Counted from the first letter of the stretch, positions 1-9,735 are shown. The stretch: DNA of 28,802 bases from Bordetella parapertussis (GCA_945861305.1 CAMATW010000033.1:1-28802), one strand, 5' to 3'. Made by a program: numbers and translations. Notes: generated from the letters alone by a model not told the origin.

Positions 1-233
1 ATCTGAGCGCCACCCATCTCGCGGCTGATGCGGGCAGCGTGGTAAATGGGCGAGGGGCGACCCACAAAATGCGCCAACTCGGATTTGAATTCGGCAATGA
101 AAGCCGGGTCGTGTTGGTACTGGGCGTAGGCTTCTTTCAACTCTTCGATGGCGTGGGTCAGGGTTTCGCTGACAAAACTGCCGCCGTAGATGCCAAAGTG
201 GCCGCTGGCGTCGGGTTGTTGGTAAGTGGACAT
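1..233 (-). CDS. trpB: Tryptophan synthase beta chain, N-terminal part (runs off left edge)
   Basis: The minus-strand reading frame from the ATG at 233-231 begins [18 protein letters not shown] and continues with FVSETL, the conserved N-terminus of TrpB. TrpB condenses indole with serine to tryptophan using PLP, in a complex with TrpA in the cytoplasm. Only about 77 of the roughly 400 residues expected are present, so the PLP lysine and the rest of the catalytic core lie outside the window. The gene follows trpF on the same strand after 42 bp, with a purine-rich GGGG stretch upstream of the ATG as a possible ribosome binding site. This trpF-trpB order is common in beta- and gammaproteobacteria. 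The truncation is caused by the window edge and is not a defect. Confidence 0.93.
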   Translation of the reverse strand, partial: MSTYQQPDASGHFGIYGGSFVSETLTHAIEELKEAYAQYQHDPAFIAEFKSELAHFVGRPSPIYHAARISREMGGAQ

Positions 234-275
234 GGTTTTTCCGAAAGGGGTGCAACCCATTGGCTGCTTTAAAAA

Positions 276-950
276 TTAAGGGGTAAGCGTTGTGTTTCTC
301 ACAGCCGCTACGAAAGCGCGAATTTTATCGGCGTCTTTGATGCCCTTGGCGCTTTCCACGCCAGAGCTGACATCAACCGCCAGCGACAGTCCGCGCGAAT
401 GCACGGCACGAATGCCGTCGGCCACGTTTGCAGGTGTGAGTCCACCAGACAAAACGAGGTGAGCATTGACGTTTATTGGAAGCTGTGACCAATTGAATGT
501 GCTGCCGCTGCCGCCATAGGCATCGACCAAGGTGTCGAGCAACAGGGCATGGGCATGTGAGTAATCGGAAGCGTATTTTAAGAGGTCAAAAGGCACCGCG
601 TCCTCAGGGGTTTCCTTGGGGATTCGCGCCACGCGAATCCAGCGCCTGCCGAGGTTTTGTGCCACTTCTTGGCAAAAAACAGGGGTTTCGTCGCCATGAA
701 ACTGCAGCCAAGCACCCGGCAACTGCTGCGCCGCCAGCGCAATGTCCTCTGCCGAGGCATTCACAAACAACAACACCGGCGTGACAAAAGCCGGCAGCAA
801 GGCGACCAACTCTGCGGCGCATGCTGGTGTGACATAACGCGGGCTGGCGGGGTAAAGCACAAAGCCTATAGCGTTGGCACCAGCTGCAACGGCAGCCTGC
901 ACATCTTGCGCTCGTGTCAGGCCACAGATTTTGATGGGGATGGCGTTCAT
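276..950 (-). CDS. trpF: Phosphoribosylanthranilate isomerase
   Basis: The 224-residue protein catalyses the Amadori rearrangement of phosphoribosylanthranilate to CdRP in tryptophan synthesis. The diagnostic KICGLT motif at residues 7-12 carries the catalytic cysteine (Cys9). The catalytic aspartate lies in AVDVSSGVE near the C-terminus, next to the phosphate-binding SGGLTPANV loop. The length is normal for a monofunctional (beta/alpha)8 TrpF. Its ATG overlaps the truA stop by 4 bp (ATGA), so translation is probably coupled to truA. trpB follows after 42 bp. The truA-trpF pairing is conserved in many proteobacteria. Confidence 0.96.
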   Translation of the reverse strand: MNAIPIKICGLTRAQDVQAAVAAGANAIGFVLYPASPRYVTPACAAELVALLPAFVTPVLLFVNASAEDIALAAQQLPGAWLQFHGDETPVFCQEVAQNLGRRWIRVARIPKETPEDAVPFDLLKYASDYSHAHALLLDTLVDAYGGSGSTFNWSQLPINVNAHLVLSGGLTPANVADGIRAVHSRGLSLAVDVSSGVESAKGIKDADKIRAFVAAVRNTTLTP

Positions 951-1756
951 GGGGTGAGTCCAGGCAGGCTATCGTAAACCGCTGTGCGCTCGGGCAAGCC
1001 CCAGGCGTTGTCATAGACCGGCCCCAAAAAATACAGACCATCAGCAGCAAAAGTGGGTGCTGCCACTTTTCGGCTGTGCGCGTGTAAAACAGATCGCATC
1101 CACTCAGGAGGCTGCAAGCCTTGACCGATGGCAACAAAGCATCCCATGAGGTTGCGAATCATGTGGTGCAAAAAAGCCGACGCCTGAAAATCAAAACGCC
1201 AGTAGGCGCTGTCTTCGCTTTGACCGATGCGTTGAATACCGATATGCATCATGTTTTTAATGGGGCTGAGCGCTTGACAACTGGAGGCGCGAAAAGAGGT
1301 GAAATCTTGCTCTCCAAGTAAACACTTTGCGGCTTCTTGCATGGGCTCTATTTGCATAGGTCGGTAGACCCAGCCCACCCGCCCAGCTTCCAGGCTGGGA
1401 CGAACCGGCGATTGCAAGACGATATAGGCATAGCGTCTTGACAACGCGCTGGCGCGGGCATGAAAGCTCTCGGGTACCTCTTGCGCCCACTGCACCGCAA
1501 TGTCGCTTGGCAAAGTGGTGTTGGTGCCACGCACCCAGCTTTGCATATCGCGGGGGATGGCAGTGTCGAAGTGCACCACTTGCATCAGGCCATGAACACC
1601 TGAATCGGTGCGCCCTGCACACAAGGTGCGCATCGGCTGGGTGGCAAAACTTGAAAGAGCAGCTTCAAGGTGGTCTTGTACCGTTCGCCCATTTGGCTGG
1701 CTTTGCCAGCCTTCGTAGGTTTGACCTGCATAGCTAAGACCCAGCGCTACGCGCAT
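947..1756 (-). CDS. truA: tRNA pseudouridine(38-40) synthase
   Basis: TruA isomerises uridines 38-40 in the anticodon arm of many tRNAs. The catalytic aspartate sits in the conserved CAGRTDSGVHG motif, and the N-terminus reads MRVALGLSYAGQTYEGWQSQ, typical of the family. I chose the ATG at 1756 (269 aa), 5 bp after the fimV stop. A GTG at 1765 would add three residues (MSP) and overlap the fimV stop; neither start has a strong ribosome binding site, so the exact start is uncertain. The stop codon overlaps the trpF start (ATGA). Order fimV-truA-trpF matches the usual pseudomonad and burkholderial arrangement. Confidence 0.95.
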   Translation of the reverse strand: MRVALGLSYAGQTYEGWQSQPNGRTVQDHLEAALSSFATQPMRTLCAGRTDSGVHGLMQVVHFDTAIPRDMQSWVRGTNTTLPSDIAVQWAQEVPESFHARASALSRRYAYIVLQSPVRPSLEAGRVGWVYRPMQIEPMQEAAKCLLGEQDFTSFRASSCQALSPIKNMMHIGIQRIGQSEDSAYWRFDFQASAFLHHMIRNLMGCFVAIGQGLQPPEWMRSVLHAHSRKVAAPTFAADGLYFLGPVYDNAWGLPERTAVYDSLPGLTP

Positions 1757-1761
1757 TGGAC

Positions 1762-3435
1762 TCACGAGCGTTCTTGTAACCAGCGCAATGCCCGTTCGCG
1801 GGTTTCACCATGGGTTTGGTCGGCGACTTCTTGGGCCAAGGCGCGTCCAGTTTGACGCTGCCCCAGTTTCCAAAGTTCATCCGCCAAATCAAGACGGACT
1901 TGGAAAGGATCTTCGCTCAAAGGGCTTGTATGAGACATCGAGGTAGCCGGTGCACTTGGTCGGTAAGGCGCATTCACAGAAGGTGAAGGTGCAACGGGGC
2001 TTGGTGCTGAGCGAGGGGGGAGCTCTAAATCGAAATCGACTTTCATCTCTTGCGCATTGTCCCGCGAAGAGTCGGGGCCGGATTTGAAGTCGAGATCGGT
2101 GTCTTCGTCATCGGGGTTATGTTGTTGGCGACGTTTTTCGCGAAACAAAGAAATGCTGACCAAGACGGCTGCGACAACAGCGATCAAGCCAATCAACTCA
2201 AACATATAGCGCTTGAGGAAGGCCACAAAATCTTGCGCACCTGCTGGTAAGTTTGGCAAGCTTGATGACAGGCCGTCCTGCATCTTTCCAGCAGCTTTGG
2301 ATATAGCGTCCAGGTCGGTGACGTTTTTGGACACCTCTTGGTTGCGTTGCGCGGCCTGTTGAGATTCCAAATTTTGTTTGACTTTGTCCGCGTCGCCAGC
2401 ACCTGGCTTGCTCAACGTAAGTTGGTCGGACGACTTTTGCGCTTTGTTGTCGACCTGCGCTTGTAAGCCGCCCTTGGCTTCACGTTCGCTGGCGTCAGCC
2501 AATTTGGTTTTGCCGACTTGGCCCGCCAACTGGGAACGGTAAGCGTCAAAGTCCAAGGACTGCAAGCGAATATCTTCACGCGCTTGTTTGCGGTCTATGG
2601 AGACTGCTTCCTCTTCGGTGGGCAAGGTGATGAGTGCGCCAGCCTTGAGGCGGTTGACATTGTTGTCGACGAAGGCTTTAGGATTGTTGCGCAGTAAAGA
2701 CATCAACATTTGGTCCAAGGACACATCGCCACCCACAGAGTGCGTCATCATGAGTTGGCTGGCGGTGTCACCTCGCACAACTTCAATGCTGTCGCCAGCC
2801 TTGGTGAGAACGCCAGAATCTGGTTTTTTGGCGGCGGGTTTTTCTGCAATAGCTTTGTCGGCCTTTAGTTTGGGACCAGCTTTGGCTGAAGGCTCTTTGG
2901 CGGGTGAGGGCAGAGGCGCTGGGCGAGGGGGAACTGCCACAGGGGCAGGTTTATCAGCAGGAATAGGCGGTAAGCTGCTTGCAGTCGGTGGGTCGTTGCC
3001 GGCCACAGCCGAAGGTTCAGGGGTTTGGCCATTACTTAGCGGAAAACCTAAATTGCGATAGGCGCGACCCGAAGCCCAGCGGAATTCAAGCAGCAAGTCC
3101 ACATAGGGTTCGCTGATGGCTTCTGCGCCTTGAAATTGCAGCAAATACACATCATCACTTTTTCGTACCAAAGTGATACGGACGTTGTCTAGACCCGCGA
3201 CACGGCCAATTTTGGCTGCTTGGTAAACCGTTGAATTGGCCAAGTTGGCTTGAAATTCTTGGGCCTCTTGCGCCGATAAATCACTGACCTGAACTTCTAG
3301 CTTAAGGGGCTCACCTAGCTTGGATTGGATTTGCGGGCGACCCAGCTGAAGGGCGATTGCATGGCTGGCCAATGTCGCCAGAAAAAGGGTAAGTAAGCAA
3401 CGCAAGTTGAACGGCTTTTTTATCAGCTGGAGCAT
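1762..3435 (-). CDS. fimV: FimV-like inner-membrane/peptidoglycan-binding protein (short form)
   Basis: Protein of 557 aa from the ATG at 3435; a TTG at 3459 would add eight residues, but the ATG directly precedes a basic stretch and hydrophobic signal peptide (LIKKPFNLRCLLTLFLATLA, cleavage probably after AIA). Mature N-terminus LQLGRPQIQSKLGEPL matches the FimV N-terminal domain. A LysM-like segment follows (GDSIEVVRGDTASQLM through ITLPT), then a Q/K-rich probable coiled coil, one transmembrane helix (about residues 412-431), an acidic proline-rich cytoplasmic linker and a C-terminal FimV domain (about 508-557, DPFQVRLDLADELWKLGQ). In Pseudomonas FimV organises polar type IV pilus and twitching functions. 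This version lacks the long cytoplasmic TPR region of the roughly 900-aa Pseudomonas protein. The asd-fimV-truA context supports the call. Confidence 0.9.
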   Translation of the reverse strand: MLQLIKKPFNLRCLLTLFLATLASHAIALQLGRPQIQSKLGEPLKLEVQVSDLSAQEAQEFQANLANSTVYQAAKIGRVAGLDNVRITLVRKSDDVYLLQFQGAEAISEPYVDLLLEFRWASGRAYRNLGFPLSNGQTPEPSAVAGNDPPTASSLPPIPADKPAPVAVPPRPAPLPSPAKEPSAKAGPKLKADKAIAEKPAAKKPDSGVLTKAGDSIEVVRGDTASQLMMTHSVGGDVSLDQMLMSLLRNNPKAFVDNNVNRLKAGALITLPTEEEAVSIDRKQAREDIRLQSLDFDAYRSQLAGQVGKTKLADASEREAKGGLQAQVDNKAQKSSDQLTLSKPGAGDADKVKQNLESQQAAQRNQEVSKNVTDLDAISKAAGKMQDGLSSSLPNLPAGAQDFVAFLKRYMFELIGLIAVVAAVLVSISLFREKRRQQHNPDDEDTDLDFKSGPDSSRDNAQEMKVDFDLELPPRSAPSPVAPSPSVNAPYRPSAPATSMSHTSPLSEDPFQVRLDLADELWKLGQRQTGRALAQEVADQTHGETRERALRWLQERS

Positions 3436-3501
3436 ATAGGTGGTTTTCGTGCAGCCCAAGAAGTGCCCATCATAATGGAAATGAGCGCTTTTTATTAAAT
3501 T

Positions 3502-4668
3502 TCAGGCTTTCAACAAAATTCTCAACATGCGCCGCAAAGGCTCGGCTGCCCCCCACAACAACTGGTCACCTATGGTAAATGCGCCCACATACTCGGGGCC
3601 AAAGGCCATTTTGCGAATGCGCCCGACGGGAATGCTCATGGAACCGGTCACCGCGACAGGGGTCAAGTGTTGCAAACTTGCCTCACGGTGGTTGGGTACC
3701 ACCTTCACCCATTCGTTGTCAGCGGCAATCATGGCTTCAATGTCGGCCACAGGCACATTCTTTTTGAGTTTGAAGGTGAGAGCCTGGCTGTGGCAGCGCA
3801 TCGCGCCGATGCGCACGCAAAAGCCGTCGACCGGCACCGCCGCTTTCGCAAAGCCCGGGCCCTGGCCCAAAATTTTGTTGGCCTCTGCCATGCCTTTCCA
3901 CTCTTCGCGGCTGGTGCCCCAAAACTCGTCACCCTCCGTTTTGCCCAGGCCTAAATCTTTGTCGATCCAAGGGATGAGCGAACCGCCCAAGGGGGCGCCA
4001 AAATTTTCGGTTTCTGCGGCAGAAAGGGAGCGTTGTTTGGCAATGACTTTGCGATCAATTTCCAAAATCGCGCTTTTCGGGTCGTTCAAAAGGTCTTTGA
4101 CTTCGGCATGCAAGCTGCCAAATTGGGTGAGTAATTCACGCATGTGCGCGGCACCACCACCGGATGCCGCTTGGTAGGTTTGGGTGCTCATCCACTCCAC
4201 CAAACCCGCTTTGTACAGAGCGCCCACACCCATCAACATGCAGCTGACTGTGCAGTTGCCGCCCACCCAATTGAGGCCGCCTTTGGCGAGTGCGTTTTCA
4301 ATCACGGGCAGGTTCACGGGGTCGAGGATGATGATGGCGTCGTCTTTCATGCGCAAGGTGGAAGCCGCGTCGATCCAGTGGCCCTTCCATCCGGCGCTGC
4401 GTAATTTGGGAAACACCTCAGAGGTGTAGTCGCCGCCTTGGCAAGTGATGATGATGTCGCAAGCCTTCAGGGCGTCGACGTTGTGGCCATCGAGCAGCTT
4501 GGTTTCGTTTTTCGCCATGGAAGGCGCTGCGCCTCCGGCGTTGGAGGTAGAGAAAAACACAGGCTCGATCAAGTCGAAGTCTTTTTCGGCTTGCATGCGG
4601 TCCATCAGGACCGAGCCGACCATGCCCCGCCAGCCGACCAGGCCGACGCGATTTCCGATTTTTTTCAT
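3502..4668 (-). CDS. asd: Aspartate-semialdehyde dehydrogenase
   Basis: Reduces aspartyl phosphate to aspartate semialdehyde with NADPH, the branch point to lysine/diaminopimelate, threonine and methionine. The 388-aa protein starts [20 protein letters not shown] (NADP-binding fold) and has the catalytic cysteine at about Cys139 in [11 protein letters not shown], followed by the [11 protein letters not shown] substrate loop. Length and motifs match the gram-negative Asd type (E. coli Cys135). It lies 66 bp upstream of fimV and 146 bp downstream of the SDR gene, all on minus, so it may have its own promoter in that 146-bp gap. An AAAGGGC sequence just before the ATG is a plausible ribosome binding site. 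Confidence 0.97.
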   Translation of the reverse strand: MKKIGNRVGLVGWRGMVGSVLMDRMQAEKDFDLIEPVFFSTSNAGGAAPSMAKNETKLLDGHNVDALKACDIIITCQGGDYTSEVFPKLRSAGWKGHWIDAASTLRMKDDAIIILDPVNLPVIENALAKGGLNWVGGNCTVSCMLMGVGALYKAGLVEWMSTQTYQAASGGGAAHMRELLTQFGSLHAEVKDLLNDPKSAILEIDRKVIAKQRSLSAAETENFGAPLGGSLIPWIDKDLGLGKTEGDEFWGTSREEWKGMAEANKILGQGPGFAKAAVPVDGFCVRIGAMRCHSQALTFKLKKNVPVADIEAMIAADNEWVKVVPNHREASLQHLTPVAVTGSMSIPVGRIRKMAFGPEYVGAFTIGDQLLWGAAEPLRRMLRILLKA

Positions 4669-4701
4669 GGGGTTGCCCTTTCAATCAATGTGTTCTTGAT
4701 C

Positions 4702-4720
4702 CCCGGCTCGTCTGGCCGGG
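4702..4720 (-). other. GC-rich hairpin in the asd 5' leader
   Basis: In the 146-bp gap between the SDR gene and asd there is a perfect 6-bp inverted repeat, CCCGGC (4702-4707) and GCCGGG (4715-4720), with a 7-nt loop. On the transcribed (minus) strand it lies 34 bp before the asd ATG. No U-tract follows it, so it is not a standard intrinsic terminator. An upstream TCGTC could alternatively pair with the GACGA in the loop, giving two mutually exclusive foldings. Function unknown. Confidence 0.4.
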
Positions 4721-4814
4721 AAGGGCGCGACGAACCTCAAGCCATCAGGTGGTTGTATTTGTAGTTTTGAGGCAGGTTTTGACGCAATTCATGAAGAATA
4801 TTCTAACCTTAGTT

Positions 4815-5609
4815 CTATTGCGCCAGAAAACCACCATCGATCGCCAAGGTGTGGCCTGTCACCATACTGGCCGCTGGGCTGGCAAGGTAAATCACGCCAC
4901 CCACAATTTCACCCACCTCGGCAATGCGCCCCATAGGCGTCATGACGTTGAGTTTTTCCAGCAAATCGGGGTTGTCAGTCAAGGGCTTGATGAAATCGGT
5001 TCGCACCCACGTGGGGGCAATCGCATTCACACGAATACCCTCGTGCGCCCATTCCACTGCCAAAGAGCGCGTCAAGTTCACCACCGCGCCCTTGGTCGAT
5101 TGGTAGGAAATATTCGGGTACAAACCACCGCCCGACAAGCCCATGATGGAAGCTGTATTGATGATGCAGCCGCTTTGGCGTTTGACCATGTGACGCGCTG
5201 CCAACCTGGCGCACAAAAACACGCCGGTGAGATTGACGTCCAGCACCTTGTTCCAGTCATCCAAAGATAATTCCAGCGAGGGTTTGCGAATGGCCAACCC
5301 CGCGTTATTGAACAAGCAATCAATTCGGCCACTGCGCTCCACCACCGCTTGCATGGCTGCTTCTACGCTGTGTTCATCGGTGACATCAACCGTGTAGCCA
5401 TGGGCGGTGAAACCTTGCTCACTTAACTGGTTTGCCAATAATTGAACGGCATCAGCATCCCTGTCGAAAAGGGCAATATGCGCCCCAGACTGCGCCATGC
5501 CTTTGGCAACGGCGGCACCTATGCCACGCGCACCACCCGTGATGATGGCGGTTTGGCCTTGAAGGGAAAAAGCTGTTGCTGCATCGAAATGAAATGCAGG
5601 CTGTGTCAT
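4815..5609 (-). CDS. Short-chain dehydrogenase/reductase (SDR), substrate unknown
   Basis: A 264-aa classical SDR. The NAD(P)-binding glycine motif TGGARGIG lies near residues 25-32, the structural NNAG motif and [12 protein letters not shown] segment follow, the catalytic Ser is in NTASIMG, and the YQSTK motif provides the Tyr and Lys. The C-terminus [13 protein letters not shown] is typical. FDRDAD after beta-strand 2 carries an acidic residue, which suggests a preference for NAD(H), though this is an inference. Overall it resembles the gluconate 5-dehydrogenase/sugar-alcohol dehydrogenase group, but the family is too broad to name a substrate. Its ATG overlaps the leuB stop (ATGA), so it is translationally coupled to the leucine operon. 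This gene is not part of the core leuCDB-asd arrangement known from other Burkholderiales. Confidence 0.92.
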   Translation of the reverse strand: MTQPAFHFDAATAFSLQGQTAIITGGARGIGAAVAKGMAQSGAHIALFDRDADAVQLLANQLSEQGFTAHGYTVDVTDEHSVEAAMQAVVERSGRIDCLFNNAGLAIRKPSLELSLDDWNKVLDVNLTGVFLCARLAARHMVKRQSGCIINTASIMGLSGGGLYPNISYQSTKGAVVNLTRSLAVEWAHEGIRVNAIAPTWVRTDFIKPLTDNPDLLEKLNVMTPMGRIAEVGEIVGGVIYLASPAASMVTGHTLAIDGGFLAQ

Positions 5610-6679
5610 GCGCTAAGCGCCTTGACCACCGCGTCACCCATTTGCGCGGTGCCCACCTTGGTGGTGCCTTCACTGTAAATGTCGCCGGTGCGCAGGCCTT
5701 GGGCCAACACTTTTTTCACGGCGTTTTCGATGCGCACCGCTGCGGCTTCTTGGTTCAGGCTGAAGCGCAACATCATGGCCGCACTCAAGATGGTGGCCAA
5801 GGGATTGGCCACACCTTTGCCCGCGATATCAGGGGCGCTGCCGTGGCTGGGCTCGTACAGGCCTTGGTTGCTGGCGTTGAGCGATGCTGAGGGCAGCATG
5901 CCGATCGAACCGGTGAGCATGGAGGCTTCGTCGCTCAAGATGTCGCCAAACATATTGCCGGTGACCACCACATCAAAGCGCTTGGGCTCTTTGACCAATT
6001 GCATGGCGGCGTTGTCCACGTACATGTGGTCCAGCGCCACATCGGGGTAGTCTTTGTGCACCTCGGTGACGATATCTTTCCAAAACTGGAAGGTTTCGAG
6101 CACATTGGCTTTGTCGACGCTGGTCACGCGCTTGCTGCGCTTGCGGGCGGCCTCAAACGCCACGCGGGCAATGCGTTCCACTTCGGGGCGGGTGTAGCGC
6201 ATGGTGTCAAAGGCTTCTTCCGCACCAGCGAATGCGCCGTCGGGCGACACACGGCGACCGCGCGGTTGGCCAAAGTAAATGTCGCCGGTCAACTCGCGGA
6301 TGATGAGGATGTCCAAGCCCGCAATCAACTCGGGCTTCAAGCTGGAGGCACCGACCAATTCGGGGTAGCAAATGGCGGGACGGAAGTTGGCAAACAACCC
6401 CAGGTTTTTTCGCAAACCCAAGATGGCTTGCTCGGGCCGCAAGGGGCGGTCCAGGGTGTCGTATTTCCAGTCACCAACTGCGCCAAACAAAATCGCATCG
6501 GCTTCTTTGGCCAGCTTCAAGGTGCCGTCGGGCAAGGGGTGGCCATGGGCGTCGTAGGCACAACCACCGACCAAGGCGGTTTCCATTTCGAACTTCAAAT
6601 CCAAGGTGTTTAAAACTTTGACCGCTTCAGCGACGATCTCGGTGCCAATGCCGTCTCCGGGCAATATTGCAATTTTCAT
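5606..6679 (-). CDS. leuB: 3-isopropylmalate dehydrogenase
   Basis: Oxidatively decarboxylates 3-isopropylmalate in leucine synthesis, NAD- and Mg/Mn-dependent. The 357-aa protein begins [16 protein letters not shown]. Substrate-binding arginines lie in [20 protein letters not shown], the tyrosine in [14 protein letters not shown], and the metal-binding aspartates in VDNAAMQL and [12 protein letters not shown]; the NAD-binding [14 protein letters not shown] segment is intact. The start at 6679 is chosen because it gives the family N-terminus and overlaps the leuD stop as ATGA; the frame stays open upstream but gives no family residues. The stop in turn overlaps the SDR start as ATGA. Confidence 0.97.
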   Translation of the reverse strand: MKIAILPGDGIGTEIVAEAVKVLNTLDLKFEMETALVGGCAYDAHGHPLPDGTLKLAKEADAILFGAVGDWKYDTLDRPLRPEQAILGLRKNLGLFANFRPAICYPELVGASSLKPELIAGLDILIIRELTGDIYFGQPRGRRVSPDGAFAGAEEAFDTMRYTRPEVERIARVAFEAARKRSKRVTSVDKANVLETFQFWKDIVTEVHKDYPDVALDHMYVDNAAMQLVKEPKRFDVVVTGNMFGDILSDEASMLTGSIGMLPSASLNASNQGLYEPSHGSAPDIAGKGVANPLATILSAAMMLRFSLNQEAAAVRIENAVKKVLAQGLRTGDIYSEGTTKVGTAQMGDAVVKALSA

Positions 6680-7335
6680 AGATTGCTTTCTGTCAGTGTG
6701 TTCGCAAGCCAAGGCTTGGCAGCCAAACGGGCGGCTTCAAATGCACGAATTTTGTCTGCGTGTTTCAGCGTCAGGCCAATATCGTCTAAGCCGTTGATGA
6801 GGCAATAACGTCGGAAGGCTTGCACCTCAAAGGGCAGTTCTTCGCCTTCGGGGCGCACCACCACTTGGCGCTCAAGGTCCACGGTGAGTTGGTAGCCGGG
6901 GAAGGCCATGCACTCGCTGAACAAACTGTCGATAGCGATATCTGGCAAGACGATGGGCAGCAAGCCGTTTTTGAAGCTGTTATTGAAAAAAATGTCAGCA
7001 AAGCTGGGTGCCAAGATCGCGCGAAAACCGAATTGGTCCAAGGCCCATGGGGCATGCTCACGCGAGGAGCCGCAGCCAAAGTTTTTTCGGGCCAACAACA
7101 CCGAAGCACCTTGGAAGCGGGGTAGGTTCAGTATGAAGTCGGGGTTGAGTTTGCGAGTTGCTGGGTCCATGCCAGGCTCGCCTTTGTCAAGGTAACGCCA
7201 CTCGTCAAACAGGTTGGGGCCAAAACCGGTTTTTTTGATCGACTTTAAAAACTGCTTGGGGATGATGGCGTCGGTATCGACGTTCTCGCGGTCCATGGGT
7301 GCGACCAAGCCTTTGTGTACGGTAAATTTTTGCAT
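6676..7335 (-). CDS. leuD: 3-isopropylmalate dehydratase small subunit
   Basis: LeuD forms the heterodimeric isopropylmalate isomerase with LeuC. The 219-aa protein shows the family's [18 protein letters not shown] start region and the [15 protein letters not shown] swivelling-domain motif, followed by [17 protein letters not shown]. The length suits a gram-negative LeuD. It starts 8 bp downstream of leuC and its stop overlaps the leuB ATG (ATGA), so leuC-leuD-leuB is a tight operon. No small entericidin-type gene lies between leuC and leuD. Confidence 0.97.
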   Translation of the reverse strand: MQKFTVHKGLVAPMDRENVDTDAIIPKQFLKSIKKTGFGPNLFDEWRYLDKGEPGMDPATRKLNPDFILNLPRFQGASVLLARKNFGCGSSREHAPWALDQFGFRAILAPSFADIFFNNSFKNGLLPIVLPDIAIDSLFSECMAFPGYQLTVDLERQVVVRPEGEELPFEVQAFRRYCLINGLDDIGLTLKHADKIRAFEAARLAAKPWLANTLTESNL

Positions 7336-7343
7336 GGTGTCTT

Positions 7344-8765
7344 TCAGATGAACTGACGCACATCGACAAAATGGCCGTGAATGGCAGCAGCAGCAGCCAT
7401 GGCGGGGCTGACCAAGTGGGTGCGTCCACCATTGCCTTGACGGCCTTCGAAGTTACGGTTGGATGTGGAGGCGCAACGCTCGCCAGGTTCCAACTTGTCG
7501 GCGTTCATGGCCAGGCACATCGAGCAACCGGGTTCGCGCCACTCAAAACCAGCGGCTTTGAAAATCTCGTGCAAGCCCTCTTGCTCGGCTTGGGCTTTGA
7601 CCAAACCAGAGCCAGGAACCACCATGGCGAGTTTGATGTTCTTGGCCACTTTTTGACCCAGCTTTTTCACCACGGCGGCGGCTTCGCGCATGTCTTCAAT
7701 GCGGCTGTTGGTGCAAGAACCGATAAACACCTTGTCGATAAACAAGTCGTTCAAGGCCTTGCCCGGCTGCAAGCCCATGTATGCAAGTGCACGCTCAATC
7801 GCGTCGCGTTTGTTGGCGTCTTTTTCTTTGTCGGGGTCGGGCACGCGGTCTAAAACGGACAGTACCATTTCGGGCGAGGTGCCCCAAGTTACTTGGGGCG
7901 CGATGTCAGCGGCATCAAGTTTGACCACCGCATCAAAATGCGCATCGGCATCCGAGTGCAGGGTTTGCCAATAGGCCACAGCTTGGTCCCATTCCACCCC
8001 CGTGGGTGAGAGGGGGCGGCCTTTCACATAAGCAATGGTTTTTTCGTCCACTGCCACCAAACCCGCGCGGGCACCTGCTTCGATGGCCATATTGCAAATC
8101 GTCATACGGCCTTCCATGCTCAAAGCGCGAATAGCTGGGCCTGCAAATTCGATCGTGTAACTCGTGCCACCAGCCGTGCCGATTTGGCCGATGATGGCCA
8201 GCACAATGTCCTTGGCGGTCACGCCTTTGCCCAAGGCCCCCTCGACTTGCACCAGCATGTTTTTGGCTTTTTTCGCCAGCAAGGTTTGCGTCGCCATGAC
8301 GTGCTCCACCTCAGAGGTGCCAATACCATGCGCCAATGCCCCAAAAGCGCCATGGGTAGAGGTGTGTGAGTCGCCGCAGACCACCGTCATGCCAGGCAGG
8401 GTGGCGCCGTTTTCAGGACCAATCACATGCACAATGCCTTGGCGTTTAGACAGAAAGGGAAAGAAGGCGGCTGCACCAAATTCGCGGATGTTGTCGTCCA
8501 GCGTGGTGATTTGCGCCTTGCTGATGGGGTCAGTGATGCCGTCGTAGCCCAACTCCCAACCGGTGGTGGGTGTGTTGTGGTCGGCTGTCGCGACAATGGA
8601 GCTGGTGCGCCAAATTTTGCGCTTGGCCACACGAATGCCCTCGAATGCCTGTGGGCTGGTCACTTCATGCACCAAATGACGGTCAATGTATAAAACTGCC
8701 GTGCCGTCTTCTTCGGTGTGGACGACATGCTCGTCCCAGATCTTGTCGTAAAGCGTGCGTCCCAT
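7344..8765 (-). CDS. leuC: 3-isopropylmalate dehydratase large subunit
   Basis: The 473-aa aconitase-family subunit isomerises 2- to 3-isopropylmalate. [4Fe-4S] cysteines are in [14 protein letters not shown] and in [11 protein letters not shown]; the active-site region [21 protein letters not shown] is intact. I chose the ATG at 8765 ([15 protein letters not shown]), the family N-terminus; a TTG at 8792 would add nine residues with no family match. It is the first gene of the long minus-strand block, and it is divergent from rfbA across a 97-bp gap that must contain its promoter. I see no leader peptide with leucine codons in that gap. Confidence 0.97.
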   Translation of the reverse strand: MGRTLYDKIWDEHVVHTEEDGTAVLYIDRHLVHEVTSPQAFEGIRVAKRKIWRTSSIVATADHNTPTTGWELGYDGITDPISKAQITTLDDNIREFGAAAFFPFLSKRQGIVHVIGPENGATLPGMTVVCGDSHTSTHGAFGALAHGIGTSEVEHVMATQTLLAKKAKNMLVQVEGALGKGVTAKDIVLAIIGQIGTAGGTSYTIEFAGPAIRALSMEGRMTICNMAIEAGARAGLVAVDEKTIAYVKGRPLSPTGVEWDQAVAYWQTLHSDADAHFDAVVKLDAADIAPQVTWGTSPEMVLSVLDRVPDPDKEKDANKRDAIERALAYMGLQPGKALNDLFIDKVFIGSCTNSRIEDMREAAAVVKKLGQKVAKNIKLAMVVPGSGLVKAQAEQEGLHEIFKAAGFEWREPGCSMCLAMNADKLEPGERCASTSNRNFEGRQGNGGRTHLVSPAMAAAAAIHGHFVDVRQFI

Positions 8766-8800
8766 GCGGGTTCCTAGGCTCAAAGTTGGCAAAAGGGTTG

Positions 8801-8829
8801 ATTTTAGGCAGTTATCTTGGTTGGCTAAA
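8801..8829 (-). promoter_or_regulatory. Possible leuC promoter
   Basis: On the minus strand, a TAAAAT box (plus 8801-8806; five of six matches to TATAAT) is preceded after 17 bp by TTTAGC (plus 8824-8829; weak -35). Transcription would begin near 8794, leaving a leader of about 28 nt before the leuC ATG. This is read by eye from consensus only. Confidence 0.3.
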
Positions 8830-8862
8830 CTCTCACACTTCTACTCATAGTAAATAATACTT

Positions 8863-9735
8863 ATGAATCAGCGCAAAGGCATTATCTTGGCCGGTGGCTC
8901 TGGCACCCGCTTGTACCCCGTCACCAAGGCTGTCAGCAAGCAACTCATGCCGGTGTACGACAAGCCCATGGTCTATTACCCGCTGACCACCCTCATGCTC
9001 AGTGGTGTTCGTGAGGTCTTGCTGATTTCAACACCTCAAGATACCCCCCGCTTTACCGATTTGCTTGGGGATGGCTCTCAATGGGGAATGCACATCGAAT
9101 ACGCGGTACAACCCAGCCCCGATGGTCTGGCTCAAGCCTTCACCATTGGCAAAAAATTTGTTAACCATCACGCCAGCGCTTTGGTGCTGGGTGACAATAT
9201 TTTTTACGGTCACGATTTGGTCAAGCAGTTATTAAGTGCCCATGCCCAGCAGAAGGGTGCCACCGTGTTCGCCTACCATGTGCATGACCCCGAACGCTAT
9301 GGCGTGGTGGCGTTTGATGAGCAGCACCGCGCTATCAGCATCGAAGAAAAACCCAAGCAACCGAAATCCAACTATGCGGTGACGGGTTTGTATTTTTACG
9401 ATGAACAAGTGTGTGATATTGCGGCTTCCATCAAGCCCTCTGCGCGAGGTGAATTGGAAATCACCGATGTCAACAAACGCTATTTGGAGATGGGTCAACT
9501 CGGCGTGGAAATCATGGGGCGTGGTTTCGCTTGGTTAGACACAGGTACCCACGAAAGTCTGATGGAAGCCGCCAGTTTCATCGCCACCTTGCAAAAACGC
9601 CAAGGCCTGATGGTGGCGTGTCCCGAGGAAGTTGCTTTTCACCAAGGCTGGATTGACGCAAGCCGCTTGCAAGCGCTGGCTGCCCCTTTGGTCAAAAATG
9701 CCTATGGTCAATACCTTTTGTCTTTGCTGAAATAA
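8863..9735 (+). CDS. rfbA: Glucose-1-phosphate thymidylyltransferase
   Basis: Makes dTDP-glucose from dTTP and glucose 1-phosphate, the first step toward dTDP-L-rhamnose and related O-antigen sugars. The 290-aa protein begins [20 protein letters not shown] (nucleotidyltransferase signature GGSGTRL), followed by [26 protein letters not shown] with the metal-binding Asp, and [12 protein letters not shown]. Length is normal for RmlA. No Shine-Dalgarno sequence precedes the ATG; an AT-rich TAAATAATACTT stretch abuts it. It is divergent from leuC and 5 bp upstream of rfbC. The partner genes rfbB and rfbD are not in the window. Confidence 0.96.
   Translation: MNQRKGIILAGGSGTRLYPVTKAVSKQLMPVYDKPMVYYPLTTLMLSGVREVLLISTPQDTPRFTDLLGDGSQWGMHIEYAVQPSPDGLAQAFTIGKKFVNHHASALVLGDNIFYGHDLVKQLLSAHAQQKGATVFAYHVHDPERYGVVAFDEQHRAISIEEKPKQPKSNYAVTGLYFYDEQVCDIAASIKPSARGELEITDVNKRYLEMGQLGVEIMGRGFAWLDTGTHESLMEAASFIATLQKRQGLMVACPEEVAFHQGWIDASRLQALAAPLVKNAYGQYLLSLLK

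Noticed and set aside
3527..4177. 216-codon open frame on plus, opposite asd
   Set aside because: Shadow of asd; no family resemblance and no start-site context.
5999..6613. 204-codon open frame on plus, opposite leuB
   Set aside because: Shadow of leuB with no recognisable motif; leuB is intact on the other strand.
8766..8862. Leucine attenuator or riboswitch before leuC
   Set aside because: No leader peptide with leucine codons, no GC-rich hairpin with U-tract and no known riboswitch pattern was seen in the 97-bp gap.
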